Part shown: positions 8,043-17,110 of the stretch, piece after piece
How the letters are laid out: every line of letters begins with the position of its first letter
Position numbering within the stretch: the first letter of the stretch is position 1
DNA from: Sporosarcina sp. ZBG7A
GTDB taxonomy: Bacteria > Bacillota > Bacilli > Bacillales_A > Planococcaceae
Assembly (NCBI RefSeq): GCF_000813425.1
Contig: NZ_JWIB01000008.1
Span: forward strand, 1-64,000
Length of the DNA stretch: 64,000 nucleotides
Direction: 5' to 3'
Translations under genes and position numbers: made by a program
The notes under the pieces: generated by a model
Told to the model about the DNA's origin: nothing
Database searches by the model: none
The model's input: the letters and a program-made list of their open reading frames with translations, nothing else

Positions 8043-8258
8043 ATGACACAAGTACTTTCTACAATGACAGGAACAGTATTCACAATTGAGGTTGAAGTAG
8101 GGCAAGAAGTGAAAAAAGGGGATGTCGTTGTAATCCTCGAATCGATGAAGATGGAAATTCCAGTAGAGGCTGAAATGGATGGGAAAGTAGCATCGATAGC
8201 TGTAAAAGAAGAGGATTTTGTTGACGAAGGAGACCTAATTCTGACGTTTGAAGGATAA
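8043..8258 (+). CDS. Biotin/lipoyl carrier protein (stand-alone biotinyl domain)
   Basis: A 71-residue single biotinyl domain. The biotinylation motif ESMKMEIP carries Lys36 and is flanked by the usual GTVFTIEVEVGQEVKKGD and DGKVASIAVKEEDFVDEGD hairpins. It is the size of small acyl-CoA carboxylase carriers such as YngHB. GAGGAGG precedes the ATG. The carboxyltransferase gene follows by 26 bp. No biotin carboxylase subunit is in this window, so that partner must be encoded elsewhere, or the system may be used differently. Confidence 0.92.
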   Translation: MTQVLSTMTGTVFTIEVEVGQEVKKGDVVVILESMKMEIPVEAEMDGKVASIAVKEEDFVDEGDLILTFEG

Positions 8259-8283
8259 GCGAATTAGTTAAGGGGGAGTTCAC

Positions 8284-9837
8284 ATGACAAACCACACAGA
8301 AGAACAAAAGGGGTATAATCATAAGCTTGAACAGCAACTCGAGAAAATCTTTGCTGGCGGACAGCCTAAATATCATGAAAAATCTGCACAACAAGGGAAG
8401 TTATTTGTACGCAAGCGTCTTGAGTTACTGTTTGACGACGGTGAGTATACAGAAGATGGACGTTTCGCGAATTGTGAAGCTGGAGACTTGCCAGCGGATG
8501 GTGTCGTCACCGCTATGGGGAAAGTCGGTGGCCAAACAGTTTGTGTCATGGCAAACGATTCAACGATTAAAGCTGGCTCATGGGGTTCTCGTACAGTAGA
8601 GAAGATTATTAGAATCCAAGAAACGGCTGAAATGCATCGTGTACCAATGCTGTATTTAGTCGATTCTGCAGGCGCTCGTATTACGGATCAGCTGGATATG
8701 TTTCCGAATCGGAGAGGCGCAGGTCGAATTTTCCATAACCAAGTGAGACTGTCAGGGTTTATCCCGCAAATTTGCGTTCTGTTCGGACCGTCAGCTGCTG
8801 GAGGTGCGTACATACCAGCTTTTTGTGATCTTGTCATCATGGTCAAGGGGAATGCATCGATGTATTTAGGTTCTCCGAGAATGGCAGAAAAGGTCATTGG
8901 TCAGAAAGTGTCATTAGAAGAAATGGGCGGTGCGGAAATGCATTGTTCAGTCAGTGGATGTGGGGATGTACTGGCGGAAGACGAAGAGGAAGCGATTGCT
9001 GAAGCAAAACGGTATCTTGCGTTCTTCCCTGCGAACTTTACGGAGTCTGCACCTGTAGCGGACGCGGTGGCAGCGAAAGTTGGCCGAACATTGGAAGAAA
9101 TCATTCCTGAAAACCAGAACGCACCGTTCGATATGTATGAAGCTTTGGATGTGTTAATTGACGAGGGTAGTTTCTTTGAAGTGAAAAAGAAGTTTGCGGC
9201 TGAATTGATTACAGGACTCGCGCGTATTAACGGCAAGTCTGTAGGGATTATCGCAAACCAACCAAAGGCAAAGGGTGGCGTGTTGTTCGTGGACTCTGCG
9301 GACAAAGGTGCGAAATTCATCAACTTATGTGATGCCTTTTCAATTCCTCTGCTATTTCTAGCGGATGTCCCGGGGTTCATGATCGGGACAAAAGTGGAGA
9401 AAGAGGGGATCATACGTCATGGAGCCAAACTAATAATGGCGATGAGTTCTGCAACTGTACCGAAAATTTCAGTTGTTGTTCGAAAAGCATACGGCGCTGG
9501 ACTTTACGCGATGGCGGGTCCTGCGTTTGAACCGGATGTATGTATCGCATTACCAACTGCACAAATCGCGGTGATGGGACCAGAAGCGGCCGTGAATGCT
9601 GTCTATTCGAACAAAATTGAAGCAATTGAAGATCCGAAAGAGCGCCGCGCGTATGTACAGGAAAAACAGCAGGAATACAAAGAAGAGATTGATATTTATC
9701 GATTAGCTTCTGAAATGATTATCGATGAAATCGTGAAACCTTCTGATTTGCGATCAGTCCTTACTGCACGTTTTGAGCTGTATAGTACGAAGAGTATTCC
9801 GCAGCCTCCACGGAAGCACCCGGTTTATCCAGTTTAA
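8284..9837 (+). CDS. Acyl-CoA carboxylase carboxyltransferase (beta) subunit
   Basis: A 517-residue carboxyltransferase of the propionyl/methylcrotonyl-CoA carboxylase beta family, related to B. subtilis YngE. The N-terminal crotonase-like half contains FGPSAAGGAYIPAFCD, one oxyanion hole. The C-terminal half contains LADVPGFMIG, GIIRHGAKL and VRKAYGAG, then LPTAQIAVMGPEAAV. Substrate choice cannot be read with confidence. It is expected to work with the biotin carrier just upstream and a biotin carboxylase encoded elsewhere. A terminator follows directly. The cre at 7954 probably governs its expression. Confidence 0.92.
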   Translation: MTNHTEEQKGYNHKLEQQLEKIFAGGQPKYHEKSAQQGKLFVRKRLELLFDDGEYTEDGRFANCEAGDLPADGVVTAMGKVGGQTVCVMANDSTIKAGSWGSRTVEKIIRIQETAEMHRVPMLYLVDSAGARITDQLDMFPNRRGAGRIFHNQVRLSGFIPQICVLFGPSAAGGAYIPAFCDLVIMVKGNASMYLGSPRMAEKVIGQKVSLEEMGGAEMHCSVSGCGDVLAEDEEEAIAEAKRYLAFFPANFTESAPVADAVAAKVGRTLEEIIPENQNAPFDMYEALDVLIDEGSFFEVKKKFAAELITGLARINGKSVGIIANQPKAKGGVLFVDSADKGAKFINLCDAFSIPLLFLADVPGFMIGTKVEKEGIIRHGAKLIMAMSSATVPKISVVVRKAYGAGLYAMAGPAFEPDVCIALPTAQIAVMGPEAAVNAVYSNKIEAIEDPKERRAYVQEKQQEYKEEIDIYRLASEMIIDEIVKPSDLRSVLTARFELYSTKSIPQPPRKHPVYPV

Positions 9838-9852
9838 TTGATAAGAGTTTCT

Positions 9853-9875
9853 GTCCGCCTAAAGGGCGGACTTTT
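9853..9875 (+). terminator. Terminator after the carboxyltransferase gene
   Basis: GTCCGCC (9853–9859) pairs with GGCGGAC (9865–9871) and is followed by TTTT. Confidence 0.85.
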
Positions 9876-9895
9876 CTTGTGAAAGGGGGGATAGA

Positions 9896-10786
9896 ATGGA
9901 AGTTGTCATTGCAGGAGCAGGAGCGATGGGGCTCTTAATTGGTTCTTACTTGGCTGAAGCGGGGATGTCGGTGTCGTTTTTAACTAGACGTGAAGACCAA
10001 GCTATTGAACTTCGCGAATATGGTGTGACAAGAATACAAAATGACCGAGAAATAACTTTTCAAGTTGCTGCATTTTCGGATTTGACACGTGCCCCTCGTA
10101 AAGCCATGTGGATTCTTGCTTTGAAGTCGATTGATCTTCATAATGTAGTGGAAAAGCTGGAGAACAATGTACATCCTGAACATCTAATGTTCATCCAAAA
10201 CGGACTTCGTCATTATGAACTTGGACTCTCAACATCCATTCCATCTGTATCAGCTGCATCGTTGACACATGGCGCAGGGAAAAGGGATGACAGAACTGTG
10301 ATCCATAACGGTGTCGGAGTAATGAGTATAGCTCCTATTAAAGGCGGTCAGAAATTATCTTTTCCGCTATTTGAAGCAGATTCACCTTCATTTCCTATTC
10401 TGCACGAAGAGGATGCATATCAGATGTTGCTACGAAAGGTGTTAGTGAATTGCTGCATTAACCCGTTGACGGCTATTTTAGAGTTGAAAAATGGTGAATT
10501 ACTTACTAATAATTCCGCTCATCATCTTATGCAAGTAATCTATGGAGAACTTGCAGCTGAATATCCAGAGATAGCAAAGAAACTGTCTTTTTCAGATGTA
10601 GAAGAAGTGTGCAGAAGTACTGCAGATAACCGCTCTTCTATGTTTGTTGATAAAAGAAATAAGGTACCAATGGAAATCGACACGATTATTAGTGCAGTTC
10701 TCGAAGGACACGAAGAAAAAATGCCAACACTTAAATTGTTTGAAACATTGCTGAAAGCAATTGATGAAAGGAAAGAAGACACATGA
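9896..10786 (+). CDS. panE: 2-dehydropantoate 2-reductase (ketopantoate reductase)
   Basis: A 296-residue NADPH-dependent enzyme of pantothenate synthesis. The N-terminal Rossmann motif GAGAMG is at residues 7–12. The catalytic Lys181 is in LRKVLVNCCINPLTA. The C-terminal DNRSSMFVDKRNKVPMEID block carries the substrate-binding Ser and Glu. It matches the place of ylbQ (panE) in B. subtilis. GGGGGG precedes the ATG. The DUF3397 gene begins four bases before its end, so the two are translationally coupled. Confidence 0.92.
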   Translation: MEVVIAGAGAMGLLIGSYLAEAGMSVSFLTRREDQAIELREYGVTRIQNDREITFQVAAFSDLTRAPRKAMWILALKSIDLHNVVEKLENNVHPEHLMFIQNGLRHYELGLSTSIPSVSAASLTHGAGKRDDRTVIHNGVGVMSIAPIKGGQKLSFPLFEADSPSFPILHEEDAYQMLLRKVLVNCCINPLTAILELKNGELLTNNSAHHLMQVIYGELAAEYPEIAKKLSFSDVEEVCRSTADNRSSMFVDKRNKVPMEIDTIISAVLEGHEEKMPTLKLFETLLKAIDERKEDT

Positions 10787-11175
10787 AAGAGATGTTACAG
10801 TTTTTGTTGTCACTCATCATCATTGTGCCATATTTTTTGACAATGGTATTGTTTGTAATTGTAAAAGTGAGTGGTTATTCTTCCGTAAGGTCATTTCGAA
10901 TTGCGGCAGATGTAACAGTACCTTTTTTGTTCCTATCTGTGAGCGTGTTACTTAGAATGATCACAGGGATACAAGCCGGTGTCTTGCTAATTGTAGGGGT
11001 GCTTATCGTAGGGATTGGTTTTGCGATTGCAGAGAGAGTTCGTAGTAAAGAGTTCCGAATGAAGTATATGTTCCGCAATCTTTGGAGAATGCTGTTTCTT
11101 ATACTGTCATTGCTCTACATCGTCTTGCTGTTGTTAGGTGTCGTACAAACGGTTGCTGAATTTTTAAGGGGTTAG
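10783..11175 (+). CDS. DUF3397 family membrane protein
   Basis: A 130-residue protein with four predicted membrane helices (roughly residues 5–27, 40–57, 62–82 and 103–125) and little soluble sequence. Small proteins of the DUF3397 family lie just upstream of bshC in many Bacillales, which fits here. The start overlaps the end of panE by four bases (ATGA). The function is unknown. Confidence 0.8.
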   Translation: MKEMLQFLLSLIIIVPYFLTMVLFVIVKVSGYSSVRSFRIAADVTVPFLFLSVSVLLRMITGIQAGVLLIVGVLIVGIGFAIAERVRSKEFRMKYMFRNLWRMLFLILSLLYIVLLLLGVVQTVAEFLRG

Positions 11176-11262
11176 CTGATCAGCAAGCGTATGTTTTTTA
11201 ACAATGACAGTGGAGTGATATACTCAATCCATAAATAGATGGTGAAAAAAGGGGCTTGAACG

Positions 11263-12870
11263 ATGGAAATTGCATCACAAAACGTACATAAAAGCGCCGT
11301 TATGGAGGCGTATGGACAAGACGCGCAGTTCAACAAAACATTCTATGATTATCCACTTAGCGCTGAAAGTTACCCACAGCGACTAGCTGAATTGAACAGT
11401 CGCCTGTTTCAACGACAGGAGCTTGCGAGTACAATCCGCTCCTATATGGAGCCTTTCGGAATTTCGGATGCCGCTTCTGCGCATTTAAAAGAACTCTCAA
11501 ATAATGGAGTTGTTATCGTTGGGGGACAGCAAGCTGGACTCTTGACGGGACCTCTCTATTCCATCCATAAAGCGATTACTGTTATTTTACTTGCGGCACA
11601 ACAACGGAAAGAGTTGGATGTTCCCGTCATACCTGTATTTTGGGTAGCCGGAGAAGACCATGATTTAGAAGAGATCAATCATGTCTTTTCAGAACAAGAT
11701 GGCAGACCGTTGAAACAGCAATATCCGGAAAGATTTGTCTTAAAGACAATGGCATCAGATACTGAGTATGATGCTGTACAAATGACTAGCTACATACGTC
11801 AAGTTTTCCGGGATTTCGAAGAAACCGCATATACTAAGGAATTATTAGAAGAAGTGCTTCAATCAGCAGAACAAGAACATACATTTACTGGTTTCTTTGT
11901 TCGATTGATGAATGGCCTATTCCAAAAACACGGACTGTTGTTCATAGACTCAGCAGAAAAGTCGTTGCGTAAGCTCGAATCCGACTATTTCAAAAAACTC
12001 ATTAAAGAGTCTGAAACAATTGCTGGAATGATTGCAGGTAAGGAGCGACTGTTTGAAGAACAAGGCTTCGGAACACCTATTCAATCATCAAAAGATGCGG
12101 CTCATTTGTTTTATATTCACGAAACAGGCAGAGTCTTATTGAGTAGAAATGGTGATTTGTTTATCAATGAATCAGCAGGTATTCAGTTTACAACTGCAGA
12201 AATGCTTGAAATCGCTGAACAAACTCCATGGCTACTAAGCAATAACGTTGCGACGAGACCTTTAATGCAAGATATGGTATTCCCTGTTCTTGCATTTGTC
12301 GGAGGACCTGGTGAAATTGCTTATTGGTCGCTGTTGAAAGATGCTTTTAATCATTTAGACATGAAGATGCCTATACTCGTACCTAGAATATCCATGACGT
12401 TAGTTACTCAACAAACCTTGCACGCATTGGAAAAGTCAAAACTGACAGTTGCTGAAGTGATGGCTGGAGCAGTCATTAGCAGAAGAGCAGATTTTCTAGA
12501 CGAGCAACGAGACGTTGAACTCGAACGGTTACTACAAGAAACTGGGGACGTCATTCAGGAACAATACAACAAAATGGAGCAGCACATCTCTGATAAGGAC
12601 TTGGCGAATCTTGCTGAAAAAAATCTTGCTTATCATTTACGTCAGCTTAACTATCTTCAAGATAAAGCGGAAGATGCCTTGCTTAGGAAATACGCGGCGG
12701 CAATCCGGAACTACAGTCTGATAGAAGGGGACTTGTATCCCGAAAGAAATCTTCAGGAACGTACGTATACTCCATACCCATATTTAAATGTGTATGGACC
12801 TAAGTTAATCGACGATTTACTGAATGCCTCGTTACCGATTAATGGTCAACATGTTGTTATCTACTTATAA
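11263..12870 (+). CDS. bshC: Bacillithiol biosynthesis cysteine-adding enzyme BshC
   Basis: A 535-residue protein (YllA). It adds cysteine to glucosaminyl-malate in the last step of bacillithiol synthesis, the main low-molecular-weight thiol of many Firmicutes. Family blocks seen include [37 protein letters not shown] and [11 protein letters not shown], plus a helical C-terminal region with coiled-coil character (around 400–480). Length is normal. AAAAAAGGGG lies before the ATG. It sits directly before the mraZ cluster, as in B. subtilis, and ends at a strong terminator. Confidence 0.95.
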   Translation: MEIASQNVHKSAVMEAYGQDAQFNKTFYDYPLSAESYPQRLAELNSRLFQRQELASTIRSYMEPFGISDAASAHLKELSNNGVVIVGGQQAGLLTGPLYSIHKAITVILLAAQQRKELDVPVIPVFWVAGEDHDLEEINHVFSEQDGRPLKQQYPERFVLKTMASDTEYDAVQMTSYIRQVFRDFEETAYTKELLEEVLQSAEQEHTFTGFFVRLMNGLFQKHGLLFIDSAEKSLRKLESDYFKKLIKESETIAGMIAGKERLFEEQGFGTPIQSSKDAAHLFYIHETGRVLLSRNGDLFINESAGIQFTTAEMLEIAEQTPWLLSNNVATRPLMQDMVFPVLAFVGGPGEIAYWSLLKDAFNHLDMKMPILVPRISMTLVTQQTLHALEKSKLTVAEVMAGAVISRRADFLDEQRDVELERLLQETGDVIQEQYNKMEQHISDKDLANLAEKNLAYHLRQLNYLQDKAEDALLRKYAAAIRNYSLIEGDLYPERNLQERTYTPYPYLNVYGPKLIDDLLNASLPINGQHVVIYL

Positions 12871-12882
12871 TTGATTTGTTAG

Positions 12883-12925
12883 AGCATCTCTTATGCACAG
12901 CAACTGTGCATATAGGGGTGCTTTT
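12883..12925 (+). terminator. Terminator after bshC
   Basis: The arms 12883–12900 and 12904–12922 form a long stem capped by ATGCACAG/CTGTGCAT, with G-U pairs lower down. TTTT follows. This separates bshC from the mra cluster. Confidence 0.8.
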
Positions 12926-12997
12926 CTTTGTAATAAATGTAACAAACTCAATAAATGAAGTACTATTGATACATTTTCATTGCAATATGGGAAATTG

Positions 12998-13021
12998 GTG
13001 GAGGAAAGTGGGGGGATGTGG
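12998..13021 (+). promoter_or_regulatory. MraZ operator: three GTGG repeats at 10-bp spacing
   Basis: GTGG occurs at 12998, 13008 and 13018, exactly 10 bp apart, each followed by G-rich sequence. This is the pattern of MraZ operators (direct TGG-containing repeats one helical turn apart). It lies 32–55 bp before mraZ, as expected for autoregulation. I could not place the mra promoter with confidence. Confidence 0.75.
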
Positions 13022-13052
13022 TACATTAAATTTATATAGTGGGGTGAAGGGT

Positions 13053-13484
13053 ATGTTCATGGGCGAATATCAGCATACTATCGATACAAAAGGCCGTTTG
13101 ATAATCCCTTCAAAATTCAGGGAAGATCTTGCGGATGGATTTGTGTTGACTCGTGGCCTGGACAATTGCCTCTTTGGTTATCCAATGAATGAATGGAAAA
13201 AGCTCGAAGAGAAATTGAAAGCGCTGCCCGTGACCAAGAAAGACGCCCGAGCATTCACGCGATTTTTCTTTTCTGGTGCAACTGAAGTTGAACTGGACAA
13301 GCAAGGACGTGTAAATATTCCATCTTCACTACTTGGCTATGCCAAAATCTCTAAAGATTGCATGGTTATTGGTGTTTCCGGAAGATTTGAAATATGGTCT
13401 GAAGAAAATTGGCAGACTTATTACGAGGAGTCCGAGGAATCCTTTAACGATATCGCAGAGAATATTATGGACTTTGACTTTTGA
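13053..13484 (+). CDS. mraZ: Transcriptional regulator MraZ
   Basis: A 143-residue protein starting [20 protein letters not shown]. It has two SpoVT/AbrB-like MraZ domains, each with the DxxGR signature (DTKGR near residue 12 and DKQGR near 89). The longer upstream frame lacks similarity; the ATG at 13053 follows GGGGTGAAGGG. MraZ forms ring-shaped oligomers and binds direct repeats in front of its own operon, and the matching repeats are visible at 12998–13021. It heads the division/cell-wall cluster. Confidence 0.96.
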   Translation: MFMGEYQHTIDTKGRLIIPSKFREDLADGFVLTRGLDNCLFGYPMNEWKKLEEKLKALPVTKKDARAFTRFFFSGATEVELDKQGRVNIPSSLLGYAKISKDCMVIGVSGRFEIWSEENWQTYYEESEESFNDIAENIMDFDF

Positions 13485-13532
13485 TGAGTTAGTTTGAATT
13501 TTGACGTTAATTTTAGAAAGCAGGCGGTACCA

Positions 13533-14465
13533 GTGTTCGATCATACAACTGTTTTACTTCACGAAGCTGTAGAAGGCCTTTCCATACAACCTGAAGGAAT
13601 CTATGTGGACTGCACACTTGGCGGTGCGGGACATAGTACGGAGATTGCAAAGCGTTTATCAGGTAAAGGAAGACTTATTTGTTTTGACCAAGATATGACT
13701 GCTATCGAAGCGGCGAAAGATACGTTATCCGAGTATTTGGATAGAGTGACGTTCATTCACGCTAATTTCAGTCAGCTAAAAGAGGAACTCCAAAGAATTG
13801 ATATAGAATCTGTTGATGGAATTTTGTATGATCTTGGTGTTTCTTCACCGCAATTGGATACACCTGAACGAGGATTTAGTTACAATCATGATGCACCATT
13901 GGACATGAGGATGGATACCACAGCTGCTTTGACTGCTTTTGAAGTAGTGAATGAATGGAGTTATCAAGACTTACTTCGTATTTTCTTCCGCTACGGAGAA
14001 GAGAAATTCTCGAAAAGTATTGCCCGTAAAATCGAGGAAGCACGAGCTGAAAAGCCGATTCAAACGACTGCGGAACTTGCAGAGCTTATTAAAACTGGAA
14101 TTCCTGCAGCTGCAAGAAGAACAGGTGGCCACCCTGCAAAACGAGTGTTTCAAGCTATTCGAATTGCAGTCAATGATGAATTAGGTGCGGCAGAAACATC
14201 GCTGACAGATGCTATTGAACTCCTCAACCCTAAAGGGCGCATCAGTGTCATCACGTTTCACTCGTTGGAAGATCGATTGTGCAAGACGATTTTCAAAGAA
14301 GCTTCCTCTCTACCGGAACTTCCACCCAACTTGCCTGTGATACCAGAAGGTCTTGACGTTAAATTGAAGCTGATTACCCGTAAACCTATTTTGCCAAGTG
14401 AAGAGGAAATAGAAGCGAACAAACGAGCAAGATCTGCAAAGCTTAGAATAGCTGAAAGAAAATGA
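13533..14465 (+). CDS. rsmH: 16S rRNA (cytosine(1402)-N4)-methyltransferase RsmH
   Basis: 310 residues from the GTG at 13533 ([15 protein letters not shown]), which fits the family N-terminus. A TTG at 13494 in frame is the alternative and would add 13 residues. The SAM-binding loop is in [10 protein letters not shown]. The [19 protein letters not shown] and [18 protein letters not shown] blocks are diagnostic. The enzyme methylates C1402 in the ribosomal P site. It sits between mraZ and ftsL, the universal mra order. Confidence 0.95.
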   Translation: MFDHTTVLLHEAVEGLSIQPEGIYVDCTLGGAGHSTEIAKRLSGKGRLICFDQDMTAIEAAKDTLSEYLDRVTFIHANFSQLKEELQRIDIESVDGILYDLGVSSPQLDTPERGFSYNHDAPLDMRMDTTAALTAFEVVNEWSYQDLLRIFFRYGEEKFSKSIARKIEEARAEKPIQTTAELAELIKTGIPAAARRTGGHPAKRVFQAIRIAVNDELGAAETSLTDAIELLNPKGRISVITFHSLEDRLCKTIFKEASSLPELPPNLPVIPEGLDVKLKLITRKPILPSEEEIEANKRARSAKLRIAERK

Positions 14466-14482
14466 AAAGGGGATGAGGATGA

Positions 14483-14851
14483 ATGGCTCTAGAGCAACGT
14501 AAAATCCAACCGAACTACATACCGGAACAGGAAACTCAAGCGAGTCCTGCATCGATACCTGCTCCGAAAACCCGGAAGTTTTTATCGCCGGGTGAAAAAT
14601 TTCTAGCTGTTGTGTTCATTGCGGCTGTTGTGATGTTTTCAACGATGGTGCTTCATACACAGGCGCAAATCAATGATACAAATAAAGATATGCACTACCT
14701 TTCAAATGAAATTGAGGAAACATCAAAACAGAATATTGAATTGTCCAATCAAGTAAGCGAGAAATCGACGTACGAACGTATTTGGGAGAAAGCAAAAGAA
14801 CTTGGCTTGAATCTGAATGAAAGTAACGTAAAGGTCGTGCCTGGACGATGA
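14483..14851 (+). CDS. ftsL: Cell division protein FtsL
   Basis: A 122-residue bitopic membrane protein. It has a cytoplasmic N-terminal tail of about 40 residues, one membrane helix (about 43–62, AVVFIAAVVMFSTMVL), then an extracytoplasmic heptad-like region suited to coiled-coil pairing. FtsL forms the FtsL–DivIC–DivIB subcomplex of the divisome. The sequence is poorly conserved in this family, so position between rsmH and pbpB and topology carry the call. It overlaps pbpB by four bases. Confidence 0.9.
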   Translation: MALEQRKIQPNYIPEQETQASPASIPAPKTRKFLSPGEKFLAVVFIAAVVMFSTMVLHTQAQINDTNKDMHYLSNEIEETSKQNIELSNQVSEKSTYERIWEKAKELGLNLNESNVKVVPGR

Positions 14852-17052
14852 ATAAAAAGAAATTTCGATTTCAAGGTGGAGCCTTTCTAATGCTGTTGTT
14901 ATTTGGAGGGCTCTTTTTCCTTTTGTTCGGAAGAATGCTTATAATCCAAATTACCGGACAAATCGATGGACGTCCCCTTGCGGCAATGGCAGATCAGAAA
15001 TATTTAAAAGAAAGTGTGTTAAAAGCAAACCGAGGACAGATTGTTGACCGAGCGGGGGAAGTTATAGCGACGGATACGCTGAGTTATCGGTTGGTTGCCG
15101 TTCTTAGTAAGGATGCAAGTAAAGGTTCTAAAAAACCGCAACATGTAACTGATTTTGAACATACTGCAGAAGTGCTAAGTAAGTATATTGATATGGACAA
15201 GGATGCTATCCTGAAACGATTTGAAGATGCTCCAGAAAAAGCATATCAAGTGGAATTCGGCAAGGCTGGCCGCTCCATATCAAATGAGGCTGCTAATGCT
15301 ATCAAAAAAGAGGATTTACCAGGTATCCGTTTCTTCGAGGACAAAAAACGACTTTATCCGAATGGCAATTTTGCTTCTTATTTGGTAGGCTTTGCGATGC
15401 CAGAAGAAACGGAAGACAAAACTGTCGAAACTATTGGGAAGATGGGACTCGAAAAAACATACAACAAACAACTGACCGGAATTGACGGAAAAGCGGACTT
15501 CAAAACAGATCGCTGGGGAATTCAGTTGCGAGATACGAAAAAAAATATTGAAGCCCCACAAGATGGCCAGACTATACAGCTCACACTAGACAAAACGATC
15601 GAGAATTTCACAGAAGATGCGCTCAATCGGGCTGAGGAGAAATACCATCCTGAAAAAATGCTTGCTGTCGTTGTGAATCCGAAAACCGGCGAAATTCTAT
15701 CAATGAGTCAACGTCCATCTTTCCATCCCGGAACACGCGAAGGATTGACCGAGAATTGGCTTAATGAAGCTGTTGAGGAAACATTTGAACCAGGATCGAC
15801 GATGAAAATGTTTACACTTGCAGCAGCCATCGAAGAAAACAAATGGGATCCCGATGCTTACTACAAATCAGGACAATATGAAATTTATGATAAAACCATT
15901 CGCGATGTAAATAAGGTCGGGTGGGGGATGATTACATTTCTTGAAGGATTCCAACGTTCGTCCAACGTATCGATGGCATACTTGCTTGAGAAATTGGGAG
16001 ATCAGACACTTATTGAATACTTTGAGGAATTCGGATTTGGGAAGAAAGTCGGAATCGATTTGCCGAATGAGGCACCTGGTATTCTGTTAGCTAACTATCC
16101 AAGTGAGCGACTCACAACTTCATACGGACAAGGTTCAACTGTTACTCCGATTCAGATGGTACAGGCAGCAACAGCCATCGCGAATAATGGAAAGATGATG
16201 ACCCCTTATGTGATTGACCAAATTATTGATCCCAATACAGACAAGGTCGTCGAGAAACATGAACCTACGGAGAAAAAGAGCCCAATTAGTGAACAAACCG
16301 CTAAACAAGTGCGTGAAATTCTAGCTTCTGTTATTACTTCTGAACATGGAACTGGTAAAAAGTTCGCTTTAGAGGGATATGATGCAGGTGGAAAAACAGG
16401 TACTGCACAAATTCCAAAATCATCAGGTGGAGGATATATTGCAGGGGATGGTAATTACCTGTATTCATTCCTTGGAATGGCTCCAGTAGATGATCCACAG
16501 TTATTAACGTATGTACTCGTTCAAAAGCCTAAATTGAAAGCGGGTCAATATGGATCAGACCCGACTTCAGAAATTTTCACATCTATCATGGAAAGTAGCT
16601 TGAAGTATTTAAATATTGCTCCTGATGCTGAACAACCTGATAAGTCGTTGGAACTGAAAGATTATACAGGTAAATTATCAGAAGAAGTAACGGCGAGTTT
16701 GACAGAATTAGGATTAAAACCAGTCGTTGTCGGAAAACCAGGTAAAGTCGTTCAGCAGTCTCCAGCCGTCAACACTAAGTTAACTAAAGGCTCACTTGTG
16801 CTTCTCAAAACTTCTGGGGAAACTATGCTTCCTGACTTTACAGGATGGTCCAAGAAACAAGTATTAGTGTTCAAGAACTTCTCGGGTCTAGATATACGCT
16901 TTAATGGGGAAGGATTCGTTGTGAAACAAAGCCTATCGAAAGGTGCATCCGTGTCCGGAGATGACCCAATCGTAATTACACTAGAAGAACCCGAAGAACT
17001 TAACCAATCGAAGCCCGAATCAGAAGAAGAACCTGAAATTATTGGTGGTTGA
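14848..17052 (+). CDS. pbpB: Penicillin-binding protein 2B (septal class B transpeptidase)
   Basis: A 734-residue class B PBP. It has an N-terminal membrane helix (about 12–32), a dimerisation domain, a transpeptidase domain and two C-terminal PASTA repeats. The active-site motifs are STMK (Ser317–Lys320), SSN near 371 and KTG at 516–518. It cross-links septal peptidoglycan with an FtsW-type partner. The PASTA repeats (about 600–715) may sense the wall together with PrkC, whose gene is in this window. A short acidic tail follows. It overlaps ftsL by four bases and precedes spoVD. Confidence 0.95.
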   Translation: MNKKKFRFQGGAFLMLLLFGGLFFLLFGRMLIIQITGQIDGRPLAAMADQKYLKESVLKANRGQIVDRAGEVIATDTLSYRLVAVLSKDASKGSKKPQHVTDFEHTAEVLSKYIDMDKDAILKRFEDAPEKAYQVEFGKAGRSISNEAANAIKKEDLPGIRFFEDKKRLYPNGNFASYLVGFAMPEETEDKTVETIGKMGLEKTYNKQLTGIDGKADFKTDRWGIQLRDTKKNIEAPQDGQTIQLTLDKTIENFTEDALNRAEEKYHPEKMLAVVVNPKTGEILSMSQRPSFHPGTREGLTENWLNEAVEETFEPGSTMKMFTLAAAIEENKWDPDAYYKSGQYEIYDKTIRDVNKVGWGMITFLEGFQRSSNVSMAYLLEKLGDQTLIEYFEEFGFGKKVGIDLPNEAPGILLANYPSERLTTSYGQGSTVTPIQMVQAATAIANNGKMMTPYVIDQIIDPNTDKVVEKHEPTEKKSPISEQTAKQVREILASVITSEHGTGKKFALEGYDAGGKTGTAQIPKSSGGGYIAGDGNYLYSFLGMAPVDDPQLLTYVLVQKPKLKAGQYGSDPTSEIFTSIMESSLKYLNIAPDAEQPDKSLELKDYTGKLSEEVTASLTELGLKPVVVGKPGKVVQQSPAVNTKLTKGSLVLLKTSGETMLPDFTGWSKKQVLVFKNFSGLDIRFNGEGFVVKQSLSKGASVSGDDPIVITLEEPEELNQSKPESEEEPEIIGG

Positions 17053-17064
17053 TGAATAGCTGAG

Positions 17065-17072
17065 CATACACT
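17065..17072 (+). promoter_or_regulatory. Candidate sigma-E -10 element for spoVD
   Basis: CATACACT agrees with the sigma-E -10 consensus and lies 39 bp before the spoVD start. In B. subtilis spoVD has its own mother-cell promoter at this place. No convincing -35 was found at 14–15 bp upstream, so this is tentative. Confidence 0.4.
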
Positions 17073-17110
17073 CTCATAAATTAGCAATAAAACGAGAGGT
17101 GTGAAGCTCT

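Noticed and set aside
8901-9413. 170-codon minus-strand frame inside the carboxyltransferase gene
   Set aside because: It is an antisense shadow of a well-conserved coding region, with no ribosome site or family similarity.
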